NCBI GenBank assembly: GCA_903837785.1
Contig: CAILVY010000277.1
Span: forward strand, 1-33,639
Length of the DNA: 33,639 bases
From: Candidatus Hydrogenedentota bacterium
GTDB lineage: Bacteria; Hydrogenedentota; Hydrogenedentia; Hydrogenedentales; CAILVY01
Direction of reading: 5' to 3'
Within the stretch, counting starts at the first letter, position 1; each line of letters starts with the position of its first letter. The notes under the pieces were generated by a model. That model was not told the DNA's origin and ran no database searches. It worked only from the letters and a program-made list of their open reading frames with translations. Shown here one piece after another: positions 1-7,345 of the stretch. The position numbers were made by a program, and so were the translations under genes.

Positions 1-1075
1 GATCGCGCATCAGCGCCGCGGGGGCAGAGGCGCCAAGGCTTTCCGCAAGCGCTTCTGTGCGGCGCAGCACAGTTCCCAGCGGCCCGCCGTCCGTATCACG
101 GATCAGGGCCTCGGGATCGTAGACTTCCTGGGCCAGCTTTTCCGCGCTCGGCCCGCCAGGGCGATGCTCCGGATATTCCTTCTTGCCCATCCAGTCAAAA
201 TCGTGGCTCCATTCCTGCAACACGGCATCCCGAATCGAAGCCGTCTCAACGGACGTGAGTTGAAGACGTTGCGCCACATCCGCCAACGCGCCGCGAAGCG
301 GACCGGCCGGCTCGGCTGCCGGCAACGGCTGCAATTCAGTGGGCATGCCGCCCGGAAGTTCCATGCCGCTTGCCGTGAAGGCAACCTGCCGGCCGCGGAA
401 TTCGCCGTTACGCCCCTGTCCCGACGCGTCTTTCCCCAAGGCGTCCACGGCAAAATGCCAGAGTCCGATCGTTGTGCCGTCCGTGACGAACTCCGAATCC
501 ATCGAGGCGATTATTGGCCGCGCGGCGTTCGACAGACGCACTTCATCGATCAACCCGTTACAGCCGAAACCGCCTTCCACGAGGCTGCCGACAGCCAGCG
601 GCCCGGGCACCCGCGCCGGATTCGCGATGGCTACGTCCGCGCGCGAGACTTCCTTGCCGTCCACGAAGAGGCGGATGTGCGTTTCTTCCATCGTCATCGC
701 CACCGCATGCCATTGCCCATCCACGAGCGGGACGGCGCTGTGCACATGATCCGGCGTGCGTCCCGGCACGTAGGCATGGAGCGTTCCGTCGCCAGGGGTC
801 GTGAAGATCTCCCAGTGCTGGGCGGAGGCCTTTGTCTCGTTGGCCACGAGAATGTTGTACTGTTCTTTTCCGAAGAGCTTGACGCGGCATTCGACTGTCA
901 GGGGCATCGCGCTGTATGTGGCTGAGGGCGGAACCACGAGCGCGCCCCGGCACGCATCCAGGGCGCCGCCGCTGGCGCCCTCCATCCGGTCCGGCGCGCC
1001 ATGCGCCTGGCCCAGGAGGGAGGCGGCGCAAAGGCACAGTGTCCAACAGGCGGTTCGATTGGCGACGAATTTCAT
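1..1075 (-). CDS. Secreted LamG/concanavalin-like domain protein, 3' end missing
   Basis: The frame is open from an ATG at 1075 to the left window edge, giving the first 358 residues of a longer protein. It begins MKFVANRT, followed by a short hydrophobic stretch ending near AQAHGAP, which looks like a signal peptide. Residues of roughly 45-185 read as a LamG/concanavalin A-like sandwich: a VECRVKLFG strand, WHAVAMTMEETHIRLFVDGKEV and a closing GLIDEVRLSNAARP, the usual end of LamG_3 modules. The segment GLWHFAVDALGKDASGQGRNGEF is typical of the loop after such modules. The last 100 visible residues are helical and unassigned, so another domain may follow outside the window. It starts 42 nt after the C45 hydrolase stop and is probably the last visible gene of that operon. 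The family call is from pattern; the ligand is unknown. Confidence 0.8.
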   Translation of the reverse strand, partial: MKFVANRTACWTLCLCAASLLGQAHGAPDRMEGASGGALDACRGALVVPPSATYSAMPLTVECRVKLFGKEQYNILVANETKASAQHWEIFTTPGDGTLHAYVPGRTPDHVHSAVPLVDGQWHAVAMTMEETHIRLFVDGKEVSRADVAIANPARVPGPLAVGSLVEGGFGCNGLIDEVRLSNAARPIIASMDSEFVTDGTTIGLWHFAVDALGKDASGQGRNGEFRGRQVAFTASGMELPGGMPTELQPLPAAEPAGPLRGALADVAQRLQLTSVETASIRDAVLQEWSHDFDWMGKKEYPEHRPGGPSAEKLAQEVYDPEALIRDTDGGPLGTVLRRTEALAESLGASAPAALMRD

Positions 1076-1117
1076 GAACGGCAACCTTGCGTCCTGGCGC
1101 GGGCTGGCCGGCGGCAA

Positions 1118-2398
1118 TCACTTCCGCTGGTCGGGTTTCAGGAAAAGCTTCTTCAGGTCATAATGGATATAGGGCTGTTTCGCGGCGATTTCTTCGCCTT
1201 CCGCGTGCGCGACCCACATCTCGCGGTCCGTGGCATTGCACAGAACGCTGTGCAGGTTGGATTTCTTCATCGCCGCATTCTTGAGAATGTCGAGTGCGGC
1301 CTTCTCGTCTATGGCGCCGAAATGCGCCTTGATGTCCTCAGCCATGCCCTTGTAGCGGTGATCGTAGGACTCCGATCCGTAGGGCATGTTCGGATAGCCC
1401 TTCGAGCAGGTCTGGAAACTGCGCACGGTCTGATCCATCGCCTCGTCGGCGCGGAACACTGCGTTCTCGATGGGCAGCGCGTATTCCACAGTCTCTTTCG
1501 GGTCATTGTCCGTGAAGACGGCGCAATGATTGGCGGTGGTCTCATAGGCGCGCGCGGCCATCGCCTTGCCGTCGGCCACAACGTAGTTGTAGCCGACAGT
1601 GCGCTTGGACTTCGTCAAGATCTCCGTGGCGGTGTCGAGGTTCTTGGATTCCTCGAGAATGCGGCGCAGCATAACCATAAGGGGCACGCCGCGGAAGGAG
1701 CCATCCTTCGTGACCGCGCCAATCTGGCTGATGGAAACGCCTTCCATGTTCATGCCGGAGAGCACGCCGATAAGGCCGAAGTAGCCCGCCGAGGCAAAGG
1801 GGACATAGCCATCCGGTTCGTAGAGAATAAGGGCGGCATCTTCCTGCAGGCCTGCCTCCATCACCCAATCGAAATTGCGGCCGTGATAGAGCTTGCCGTT
1901 GCCGGTGGCCTTGCCGAAAACGGCGAACGAACTGCAATTGCGCTCGGTCAGTTCGGAGACGACGAGCATGCCGCGGAGGATGTTCAGATCGACGCCCGCC
2001 CCGTCGGCCAACCCTTCCATCTCGCGCTGATAGCGCTCGGGAATGTACGGGAGGCACAGCCGGTACTCGCAGCCCAGGAGGAATTCCGCGGCAAAGCGCG
2101 GCAGGCCCACTTCCTCCTTCGCCATTTCGAGCAGGCGATCCACGCGCGCCATGGCCTGCTGAACCTGCTCGCGCGCCAGAGCGCCATGCTGATATCCCAT
2201 CTCATAGGGCGTGCCCTTGACGTGGAGCACCCAGGTGCCGTCCACCATCTCCAGATAACCCTTCTCGTTGGGATCGACGGCAAGCTGCGGGCCGCGGCCG
2301 GGATGGGAGAACCAGTAGGCGAAAACAGTCAACGCCGCCGCGAGCACCAGCAGCACAAGTGCCGCCTTCGCCAGGAATCGGATTACGCGTTTCAACAT
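1118..2398 (-). CDS. Membrane-anchored C45-family acyltransferase/hydrolase
   Basis: This 426-residue protein matches the C45 peptidase / acyl-CoA:6-aminopenicillanate acyltransferase group of Ntn hydrolases, which self-cleave before a cysteine that becomes the nucleophile. The likely nucleophile is Cys155 in TERNCSSFAV, followed by the family hallmark GRNFDW at about 173-178. MGYQHG near residue 70 is also typical. Residues 9-29 form one transmembrane anchor, so the catalytic domain should face the periplasm or outside. The start at 2398 has GAGGAGG six bases upstream; a longer frame reaching 2551 would overlap the upstream gene and was rejected. The gene lies 56 nt after the beta-propeller gene and 42 nt before the LamG gene. 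The amide substrate is not predictable. If the chain is processed as in relatives, a prosegment of about 154 residues carries the anchor, so the active chain might stay only non-covalently attached. Confidence 0.85.
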   Translation of the reverse strand: MLKRVIRFLAKAALVLLVLAAALTVFAYWFSHPGRGPQLAVDPNEKGYLEMVDGTWVLHVKGTPYEMGYQHGALAREQVQQAMARVDRLLEMAKEEVGLPRFAAEFLLGCEYRLCLPYIPERYQREMEGLADGAGVDLNILRGMLVVSELTERNCSSFAVFGKATGNGKLYHGRNFDWVMEAGLQEDAALILYEPDGYVPFASAGYFGLIGVLSGMNMEGVSISQIGAVTKDGSFRGVPLMVMLRRILEESKNLDTATEILTKSKRTVGYNYVVADGKAMAARAYETTANHCAVFTDNDPKETVEYALPIENAVFRADEAMDQTVRSFQTCSKGYPNMPYGSESYDHRYKGMAEDIKAHFGAIDEKAALDILKNAAMKKSNLHSVLCNATDREMWVAHAEGEEIAAKQPYIHYDLKKLFLKPDQRK

Positions 2399-2454
2399 GG
2401 CAGGCCTCCTCGAATGAATTGACGCCGCACACCGCAGGAATGCTATCACGTTCG

Positions 2455-3417
2455 CTAGTGAAGAATCCCGCCCGTGAGCGCGTCGCCGGGCACATCGAGC
2501 AATTGCACACTCGAGATCGTCTTCATCGTCTTGTGGTCCTGGAACGTCCACACGACTTTCTTGTCCGGCGTCACTTCAATGAGGTGCGGCGCCTGGCCGA
2601 ACGCGCCGTGGCCCACCCAATTCGACATCACTGTGTTGCCGTTGGGCAGGCGCTGGAGGCCGGCCATGAATTTCAGCGAAATCCCGGGCAGTTCGTCATG
2701 CGTAACTTTCCAGACAGTTTTCCCGGCCTGATCCACTTCGAAGATCATCGGCGCTTTTTTCATGTCGCCGCAGGCGATCAGCGTATGGCCGTCCGGCAGG
2801 CGAATGGCGCTGTGTGGCCCGCCGGGCGCGGGAATCTCGTTCACCGCCTTCCCCTGTGCATCGTATTCGCGAACCACTTCCTCTCCGTAATGCGCCACGA
2901 GGTAGTGGCCGTTGTCCAGCTTGCGCGCGTTGCGCATGTAGAGGTGCCCGCCGTCCCTGCCCTCGGGGAGCAGCCGGAGCTCCTTCACAATCTTCCCGGC
3001 GGGATCCACTTCCAGCAGCCGTCCGCTGCTGCACTCGCCAATGAACGTGTTGCCGTTCGCCAGGCGCTGGCAGGCGTAGATCTCGCTCGGCGACTCATAG
3101 GAGAACACGATCTTCTTCTCGCGCGTGACTTCGAGCACGCCCTTCCCCGTGTTGAACAGCAGATTGCCGTTCGGCAGCACCCACAAGTCATTGCACGTGC
3201 CCGTCGCATACTCCCACTCGACCGCCCCGGCCGGCGATACGATGAACACCTTGCCGCCGGAATAGTCCGTGGCGGCGAAATGATGACCCGTGCCGGTTTG
3301 GATGTCCTCGGATTGAGCCTGTGCGGAAAAGGCCATGTATCCCGCCAGGAGCAGGAGCGCCGTCAGCGCGCGGTTCCACCGGATGCGTTTCGCCTGCGTG
3401 TCGAAGTGCGCGTTCAT
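2455..3417 (-). CDS. Exported beta-propeller protein
   Basis: The product has 320 residues. An N-terminal signal peptide (basic stretch RIRWNR, hydrophobic ALLLLAGYMAFSA, cleavage near AQAQ) is followed by at least five blade-like repeats of about 45-50 residues. Each repeat carries an L-P-N-G-N or similar turn (LPNGNLLF, LANGNTFI, LDNGHYLV, LPDGHTLI, LPNGNTVM) followed by a strand ending in EV-x-x-x-GK. This is the pattern of PQQ-like/NHL-like beta-propellers found in secreted binding proteins. No catalytic residues or PQQ-contact set can be identified. The start at 3417 has AAGGAGAA nine bases upstream; the 28-codon longer frame lacks a comparable site. It is the first gene of a probable three-gene operon with the C45 hydrolase and LamG protein, so it may present or bind the same external substrate (inference). 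Confidence 0.8.
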   Translation of the reverse strand: MNAHFDTQAKRIRWNRALTALLLLAGYMAFSAQAQSEDIQTGTGHHFAATDYSGGKVFIVSPAGAVEWEYATGTCNDLWVLPNGNLLFNTGKGVLEVTREKKIVFSYESPSEIYACQRLANGNTFIGECSSGRLLEVDPAGKIVKELRLLPEGRDGGHLYMRNARKLDNGHYLVAHYGEEVVREYDAQGKAVNEIPAPGGPHSAIRLPDGHTLIACGDMKKAPMIFEVDQAGKTVWKVTHDELPGISLKFMAGLQRLPNGNTVMSNWVGHGAFGQAPHLIEVTPDKKVVWTFQDHKTMKTISSVQLLDVPGDALTGGILH

Positions 3418-3472
3418 GATGCCGTCTTCTCCTTGGATGTCCAGCCGCCGTTCCTTTGCATTGTCCGGAAGC

Positions 3473-3501
3473 ATACTAAGCGGCGGACGGAGATCTTTCA
3501 A
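3473..3501 (-). promoter_or_regulatory. Probable sigma70 promoter of the propeller-C45-LamG operon
   Basis: On the minus strand TTGAAA (3501-3496) and TAGTAT (3478-3473) are separated by exactly 17 nt. They match the consensus at 5/6 and 4/6 positions. The -10 box lies about 55 nt before the ATG at 3417. This is assigned by consensus match only. Confidence 0.45.
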
Positions 3502-3590
3502 TTCCGGCGGGGCGCGGCTCCGTTGCGGGTTCCCGGGCAGGGTGTTCCGCGTGCTATGCTGGGCCGCACACGACAGGGAGCAGATCGTTT

Positions 3591-4256
3591 ATGCAATGGA
3601 CGGGGTTCGTGAAGATGGCGGGACGGCTTGTTTTGTCCTCGGGCTTGGACCTCTGGCTGGCGGCCATGTTCCTGATCACGTGGTTCCGCCCCAACACGTT
3701 TGGCGAACTGTCCGTGCATCATCTCTTGTTTGTCATGCTCCTTGAATTCCTCGTCGTGCACTCGACGGGATTCCTGGGGGCGGTCGGCGCGCGCGATGTG
3801 CCCCGGCGTGAACGCCTCCTGATGTATTCCGCGCTCCTCGTGTTCTACACGCTCTTTGCCGCAGGGTTCTCCGTCATGTATGGCGGGTGGTGGCCGCTGC
3901 TGGCGTTCCTCGGCCTCACTCTCAGCAAGTTCCCCACTGTGGTGCTGCGTCCCCCAAGCCTCCGGGGACAAAGCGTGATCATCGCGAACTGGGCGGCCAT
4001 GACCTGTCTCTATCTGGGCGGCGTCTTCGTGACGGTTGTGCCGCCGGTGCCCGCCTTCGGCATTACCCCCGAAGTGATTGCCGCGCAGAACCTCGGCGCG
4101 GAGGGGGTGTGGCCCGAAGAACCCTATCGCGTCATGGCCTTCGGCGCATTCTACTTCACGGGACTGGCCCTCCTCGCCTGTATCAATGAGATCATCGCCA
4201 TCGCCTCTGCCCGAAAACACTGGGAAGTCGAGAAACGGCGCGCCGAAGTCCGATAA
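3591..4256 (+). CDS. Uncharacterised multi-pass membrane protein
   Basis: This 221-residue protein is strongly hydrophobic, with five or six likely membrane segments: around LWLAAMFLITW, LLFVMLLEFLVVHS, LLMYSALLVFYTLFAAGFSVMY with LLAFLGL, SVIIANWAAMTCLYLGGVF, and FGAFYFTGLALLACINEII. The C-terminus is short and charged (KHWEVEKRRAEVR) and probably cytoplasmic. A notable motif is FRPNTFGE...LEFLVVHSTGFLG near residues 32-65, which looks conserved-type, but I do not recognise the family and propose no function. AGGGAG lies about 10 bases before the ATG. It is transcribed divergently from the propeller operon across a 173-nt gap and stands alone, because the next gene has its own strong promoter. 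Confidence 0.75.
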   Translation: MQWTGFVKMAGRLVLSSGLDLWLAAMFLITWFRPNTFGELSVHHLLFVMLLEFLVVHSTGFLGAVGARDVPRRERLLMYSALLVFYTLFAAGFSVMYGGWWPLLAFLGLTLSKFPTVVLRPPSLRGQSVIIANWAAMTCLYLGGVFVTVVPPVPAFGITPEVIAAQNLGAEGVWPEEPYRVMAFGAFYFTGLALLACINEIIAIASARKHWEVEKRRAEVR

Positions 4257-4365
4257 GTCTGCTCCACGCCGGGTGGTCGGCGGGGAGATCTTCTCGCCGC
4301 CATCCCACGGTCCATCTTGTCCATCACGTCCATAGCATCCATTCTCTCTGCTCGCGCGCCCTACC

Positions 4366-4385
4366 AATATTTCCCGGGTAATATT
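4366..4385. promoter_or_regulatory. Operator-like inverted repeat A
   Basis: A 20-bp inverted repeat has AATATT arms around a CCCGGG core; nine of ten base pairs are symmetric. It ends inside the first two bases of the -35 box of the DUF2239 promoter. The AT-rich arms stand out in this GC-rich sequence. A second similar repeat begins 29 bp downstream. A regulator dimer site is the likely meaning, inferred from symmetry and position. Confidence 0.6.
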
Positions 4386-4413
4386 GACACAGCGAATTTA
4401 ACCCGGGTATAAT
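4384..4413 (+). promoter_or_regulatory. Strong consensus sigma70 promoter of the DUF2239 gene
   Basis: A perfect TTGACA (4384-4389) and a perfect TATAAT (4408-4413) are separated by 18 nt. This is the best promoter in the window. The -10 box ends 21 nt before the ATG at 4435, so the leader is very short. Both boxes overlap operator-like inverted repeats, which suggests a strong promoter that is normally repressed. Confidence 0.8.
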
Positions 4414-4414
4414 T
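4395..4414. promoter_or_regulatory. Operator-like inverted repeat B
   Basis: A second 20-bp inverted repeat has AATT ends and an ACCCGGGT core, with eight of ten pairs symmetric. It covers the whole -10 box of the DUF2239 promoter. Its centre is 29 bp from that of repeat A. A protein bound here would block RNA polymerase directly (inference). Confidence 0.6.
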
Positions 4415-4434
4415 GAGCTCGGAGGTAGCACGCG

Positions 4435-5061
4435 ATGAATGAAACCAGGACCTTTAGCGCCTTTGCGGGGCTACAGAAGATCGTGTCCGGCGATATAGAA
4501 ACCATGCTTCGTTGCACGAAAGCGCGTATGGAAACCGGCGAGACCGAGCCTGTCCTGATTTTCGAGGACCAGACGGGAAAGCAGCTTGATTTTGATTTCC
4601 GGGGCACTGCGGACGAGGTGGTGGCGCGGCTGGCTTCGCATCCTCATTTTCGGCCGCAGGAGCCGCCGAGGCCCGCCCGAAGCGGACCCGGCCGGCCGGG
4701 GCTTGGCGTCATATGCCGGGAGGTTTCGCTCTTGCCGCGCCACTGGGATTGGCTCAGTCAGCAGGCCGGGGGGAGTTCCGCCACGCTGCGGCGGCTCGTG
4801 GACAATGAACGCAAACGGACCGCGGGCGCTGACCGGGAGCGCCAGGCGTGGGATGCGGCCGGCAAGTTCATGTGGGCGATGGCCGGTAACCTGCCCGGAT
4901 TTGAGGAAGCGTCCCGCGCGCTCTACGCCAAGGACGTGCCGCAGTTCGAGAATATGATTCGGGATTGGCCGAAGGATCTCCGCGATCATCTCCTGTGTCT
5001 CGTCCAGGAGGCCCTTCGCCTCAAAGAGGAAGAGACCGCTTCCTCCGGGAACGCTGGCTGA
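4435..5061 (+). CDS. DUF2239 family protein
   Basis: The 208-residue product matches DUF2239, a bacterial family of unknown function. The family core is visible at about residues 83-124: PGRPGLGVICREVSLLPRHWDWL, then GGSSATLRRLVDNERK. The N-terminal half (FSAFAGLQKIVSGD, VLIFEDQTGKQLDFDFRG) is beta-rich. The C-terminal half (AWDAAGKFMWAMAGNLPGFEEASRALYAKD) is helical and charged. The core, a G-R-P turn, a strand and two helices with a Gly-Gly-x-Ser joint, resembles a ribbon-helix-helix DNA-binding unit; this is my inference, not an established fact for the family. GGAGGT lies nine bases before the ATG. The gene is a single unit behind a consensus promoter covered by two inverted repeats, so the protein could control its own promoter. 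No enzymatic motif is visible. Confidence 0.85.
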   Translation: MNETRTFSAFAGLQKIVSGDIETMLRCTKARMETGETEPVLIFEDQTGKQLDFDFRGTADEVVARLASHPHFRPQEPPRPARSGPGRPGLGVICREVSLLPRHWDWLSQQAGGSSATLRRLVDNERKRTAGADRERQAWDAAGKFMWAMAGNLPGFEEASRALYAKDVPQFENMIRDWPKDLRDHLLCLVQEALRLKEEETASSGNAG

Positions 5062-5203
5062 CGGGAGGCCCAAAGCGGTGTGTCAAAGGGGTTGCCATAC
5101 CCGGAACAGGCGTGCCCGGCAACGGCACAGGCGTTGCGCCCGGTATTGCCTTCGAGGCAGACTACCCCGGATCGTCTTCGGTCTTTCAGGAACTGGAGTG
5201 CCC

Positions 5204-7222
5204 ATGGAAACACTGAGCCTGTCGTTCATCTTACTCGTTTTGGTGGCGGGTGCCATGTGCACCTGCAGCAGTGCACATGCCAACCTCCTGGAAGGGCCGC
5301 TGCCGGGCGCGGCCTGGAGCCCGCCCCGGGACTGGGCCCCCAACGAAACAAACGGCAGCGTGCATTGCCTGGGCAACGGGCGGCTCTGCGTCTACGGCCG
5401 TGGGCCCGAACTCCTCCAGATCTTTGGCCCCACATACAGCACGACAAACGTCGGCCACCTGAGTCTGGAAGAAGCCGGGGTGACATGCCAGTCGCGGCGC
5501 GTGACGGGCGCGGCCATCTGGGAGCATCGCATCGCGTTAGCCGGGCGCGACGTGGCGGTCATCACGGACTTCGTGGACAGCGAACTGCCGTGCTTCGTGC
5601 GGCAGGTCGAGTCCACGGTTCCCCTGGACTTCGAGTTCCATCCCGAAGCCGGCGTGCGCATCGCGAGCAACGGGGCCATGCTGCCGGACGGCGGAGTAAA
5701 AGGCGCGTTCCTTCTCGAAACGCCCATAGGAAAGCCCAGCGTGCCCTTCGGCAGCTATCCAATCCCCTTTGCGTTCTTCCATCAGTTCGCGTGGAGCGGC
5801 ACGGTGGAAGCCGCACCCGGCACTTCCGAAAACGCGAGGATCTTCCGCTTCCTGCCCGGCCGGGGAACGCTGTACGTCGCGGGCGGGCCGGAACTCGCCG
5901 CATGCATGGAAAACATGGCGGCATGCCTTCGCGAGGACTACGCGTCCTTGCTCGCGCGCACAAGAGCGTGGTGGTCCGAGTTCACGGCGAAGGGCAAGAA
6001 TTTCGCGGCGGAACTGCCCGCCGAGGTTCCGATGCGCGCACGGCTCGTCCAGGTTCTGGACGATGTGGCCGTGCTGATCAAGGCGCAACAGGCGGCCGAG
6101 GGCGGCGTGCTCGCGGGGTACCCCTATCATCTCGGATATGTCCGCGATCAGTATGGAACGCACCGGGGCCTCGTGGCGCTCGGGCATGAGGAGATGTCCC
6201 GCGACATTCTCGGCTTCTACTACAACATCTTCGCCGCCCACGGCCAGATACACAACGCCCAGGCATTCGGCATCCCCGGCCTCTTCCATGTGCACGAAAA
6301 CGACGAGGTCGAAATCACGGGGTACATCACGCTGCAGGCCTTCGACTATCTGGCGCGGTCCGGTGACGTGGACTTCGTCCGGCAGATCTTCCCCATGCTC
6401 GAGTGGGCGTGGACGGTGCAGCAACGCCATTTCATCCAGGACATGCTTCCGTTCAACGGCGACGAGACGTATGTGGCGGGCGGCATCCTCCCCCGCTCCA
6501 CGCTCAACGACGGCTCGGCGGAGGCGACGATGTTGTTCATCGACAGCGGGCGGCGCTTGCTCGAATTCGCCGCACAACTGGCCTTGTGGGACAACGCGCG
6601 CCTCAAGAGCGAAGGCCAAACCCTGGACCGGGTGCGCGGCAGCTTCCGGAACAACTTCTGGCGGGACGGACGGCTCATCACGAACAACCCGGAGCGAAGC
6701 CGGGACCCGCTCGCCATGCCGCGCGCGCGCCACGGCGTGTGCGAGGCCTGTGCGACAGTGCAGTGGACGCTTCGAACGGACACGGCGCGTTACGTTTGCC
6801 TCAATTGCCTCGGGAAACCCGCCTTGCCGAAGGCGGATCCCAGGGTCTACACGCTCCAATCCGTGAGCCTGACGCCGCTCTACTTCCATTCCTCCTTGTT
6901 CGAGAAAGCGGAACTCCGCGCGCAAGTCGAGGAGATCATCCAGTCGTACAAGGCCACGGGCAAGCTGCCCTCGCGCCCGGACAGCGACGTATCCGTGGGC
7001 TATGACTACGGGCTCCTGCTCTATGCACTCACGGAACTGGAGCATCCCGCGGCGCGCGAGCTCTACGAGAAAACCCTGCAACTGGCCGACGCCACCGGCG
7101 CCTGGGCGGAGTACTATCGCAATCATCAACCCGCCGGCACGCGCTGCCGGCCCTGGGAAAGCGCCATCAACGTGGAAGCGCTCCTGCACTGGATCGAGAA
7201 GGCCCCCGCGCCTCCCCGTTGA
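5204..7222 (+). CDS. Secreted six-hairpin glycosidase-like protein with embedded CxxC knuckle
   Basis: The product has 672 residues. A signal peptide (METLSLSFILLVLVAGAMCTCSSAHA) precedes a beta-rich N-terminal domain to about residue 275 and an alpha-helical domain to the end. The helical part carries AGYPYHLGYVRDQYGTHRGLVALG, HVHENDEVEITGYITLQAFDYL and MLPFNGDETYVAGG, the pattern of (alpha/alpha)6 glycoside hydrolases related to GH15/GH65-type enzymes. A carboxylate pair such as the Asp/Glu in FNGDETY is plausible, but I cannot fix the catalytic residues or substrate. Unusually, Cys513-x2-Cys516 and Cys532-x2-Cys535 form a zinc-knuckle-like insert. The ATG at 5204 has GGAG five bases upstream; an in-frame upstream extension to 5078 is Arg/Cys-rich, non-coding in character and was rejected. 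The 142-nt gap before it shows no clear promoter. Confidence 0.8.
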   Translation: METLSLSFILLVLVAGAMCTCSSAHANLLEGPLPGAAWSPPRDWAPNETNGSVHCLGNGRLCVYGRGPELLQIFGPTYSTTNVGHLSLEEAGVTCQSRRVTGAAIWEHRIALAGRDVAVITDFVDSELPCFVRQVESTVPLDFEFHPEAGVRIASNGAMLPDGGVKGAFLLETPIGKPSVPFGSYPIPFAFFHQFAWSGTVEAAPGTSENARIFRFLPGRGTLYVAGGPELAACMENMAACLREDYASLLARTRAWWSEFTAKGKNFAAELPAEVPMRARLVQVLDDVAVLIKAQQAAEGGVLAGYPYHLGYVRDQYGTHRGLVALGHEEMSRDILGFYYNIFAAHGQIHNAQAFGIPGLFHVHENDEVEITGYITLQAFDYLARSGDVDFVRQIFPMLEWAWTVQQRHFIQDMLPFNGDETYVAGGILPRSTLNDGSAEATMLFIDSGRRLLEFAAQLALWDNARLKSEGQTLDRVRGSFRNNFWRDGRLITNNPERSRDPLAMPRARHGVCEACATVQWTLRTDTARYVCLNCLGKPALPKADPRVYTLQSVSLTPLYFHSSLFEKAELRAQVEEIIQSYKATGKLPSRPDSDVSVGYDYGLLLYALTELEHPAARELYEKTLQLADATGAWAEYYRNHQPAGTRCRPWESAINVEALLHWIEKAPAPPR

Positions 7223-7241
7223 TCCCCCGCCCGCTTCCGCA

Positions 7242-7250
7242 TGATATAAT
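7242..7250 (+). promoter_or_regulatory. Extended -10 promoter of the DUF115/glycosyltransferase cluster
   Basis: TGATATAAT is a perfect TGnTATAAT extended -10 element, a class that works without a good -35 box. A weak TTGATC lies 20 nt upstream, overlapping the end of the glycosidase gene. The leader to the ATG at 7346 would be close to 90 nt. Assigned by consensus only. Confidence 0.55.
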
Positions 7251-7284
7251 GCCGCCGACGTGATGGGCCGGGTACTTAGTTGCG

Positions 7285-7306
7285 GGCGGCAAGCCTCTGT
7301 GCCGCC
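7285..7306 (+). promoter_or_regulatory. GC-rich stem-loop in the leader of the DUF115 cluster
   Basis: GGCGGCA and TGCCGCC form a perfect 7-bp stem with an 8-nt loop. A competing palindrome, GCCGCCGGCGGC, overlaps the right arm. No T-run follows directly, so it is not a standard terminator. It lies between the putative promoter and the ribosome binding site AAGGGAG at 7331. Confidence 0.35.
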
Positions 7307-7345
7307 GGCGGCTTCGTTTCTGACCACGGCAAGGGAGTATTTCGA

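Noticed and set aside
4965..5216. Small plus-strand frame with PGTGVPGNGTGVAPG across the gap before the glycosidase gene
   Set aside because: It looks repeat-like, but it starts inside DUF2239 in another frame and has no ribosome binding site; the GC-rich spacer itself explains it.
5537..7327. 596-codon open frame on the minus strand
   Set aside because: It is antisense to the glycosidase-like gene, is rich in Arg/Ala/His without family motifs, and arises from the third-position GC bias of the real gene.
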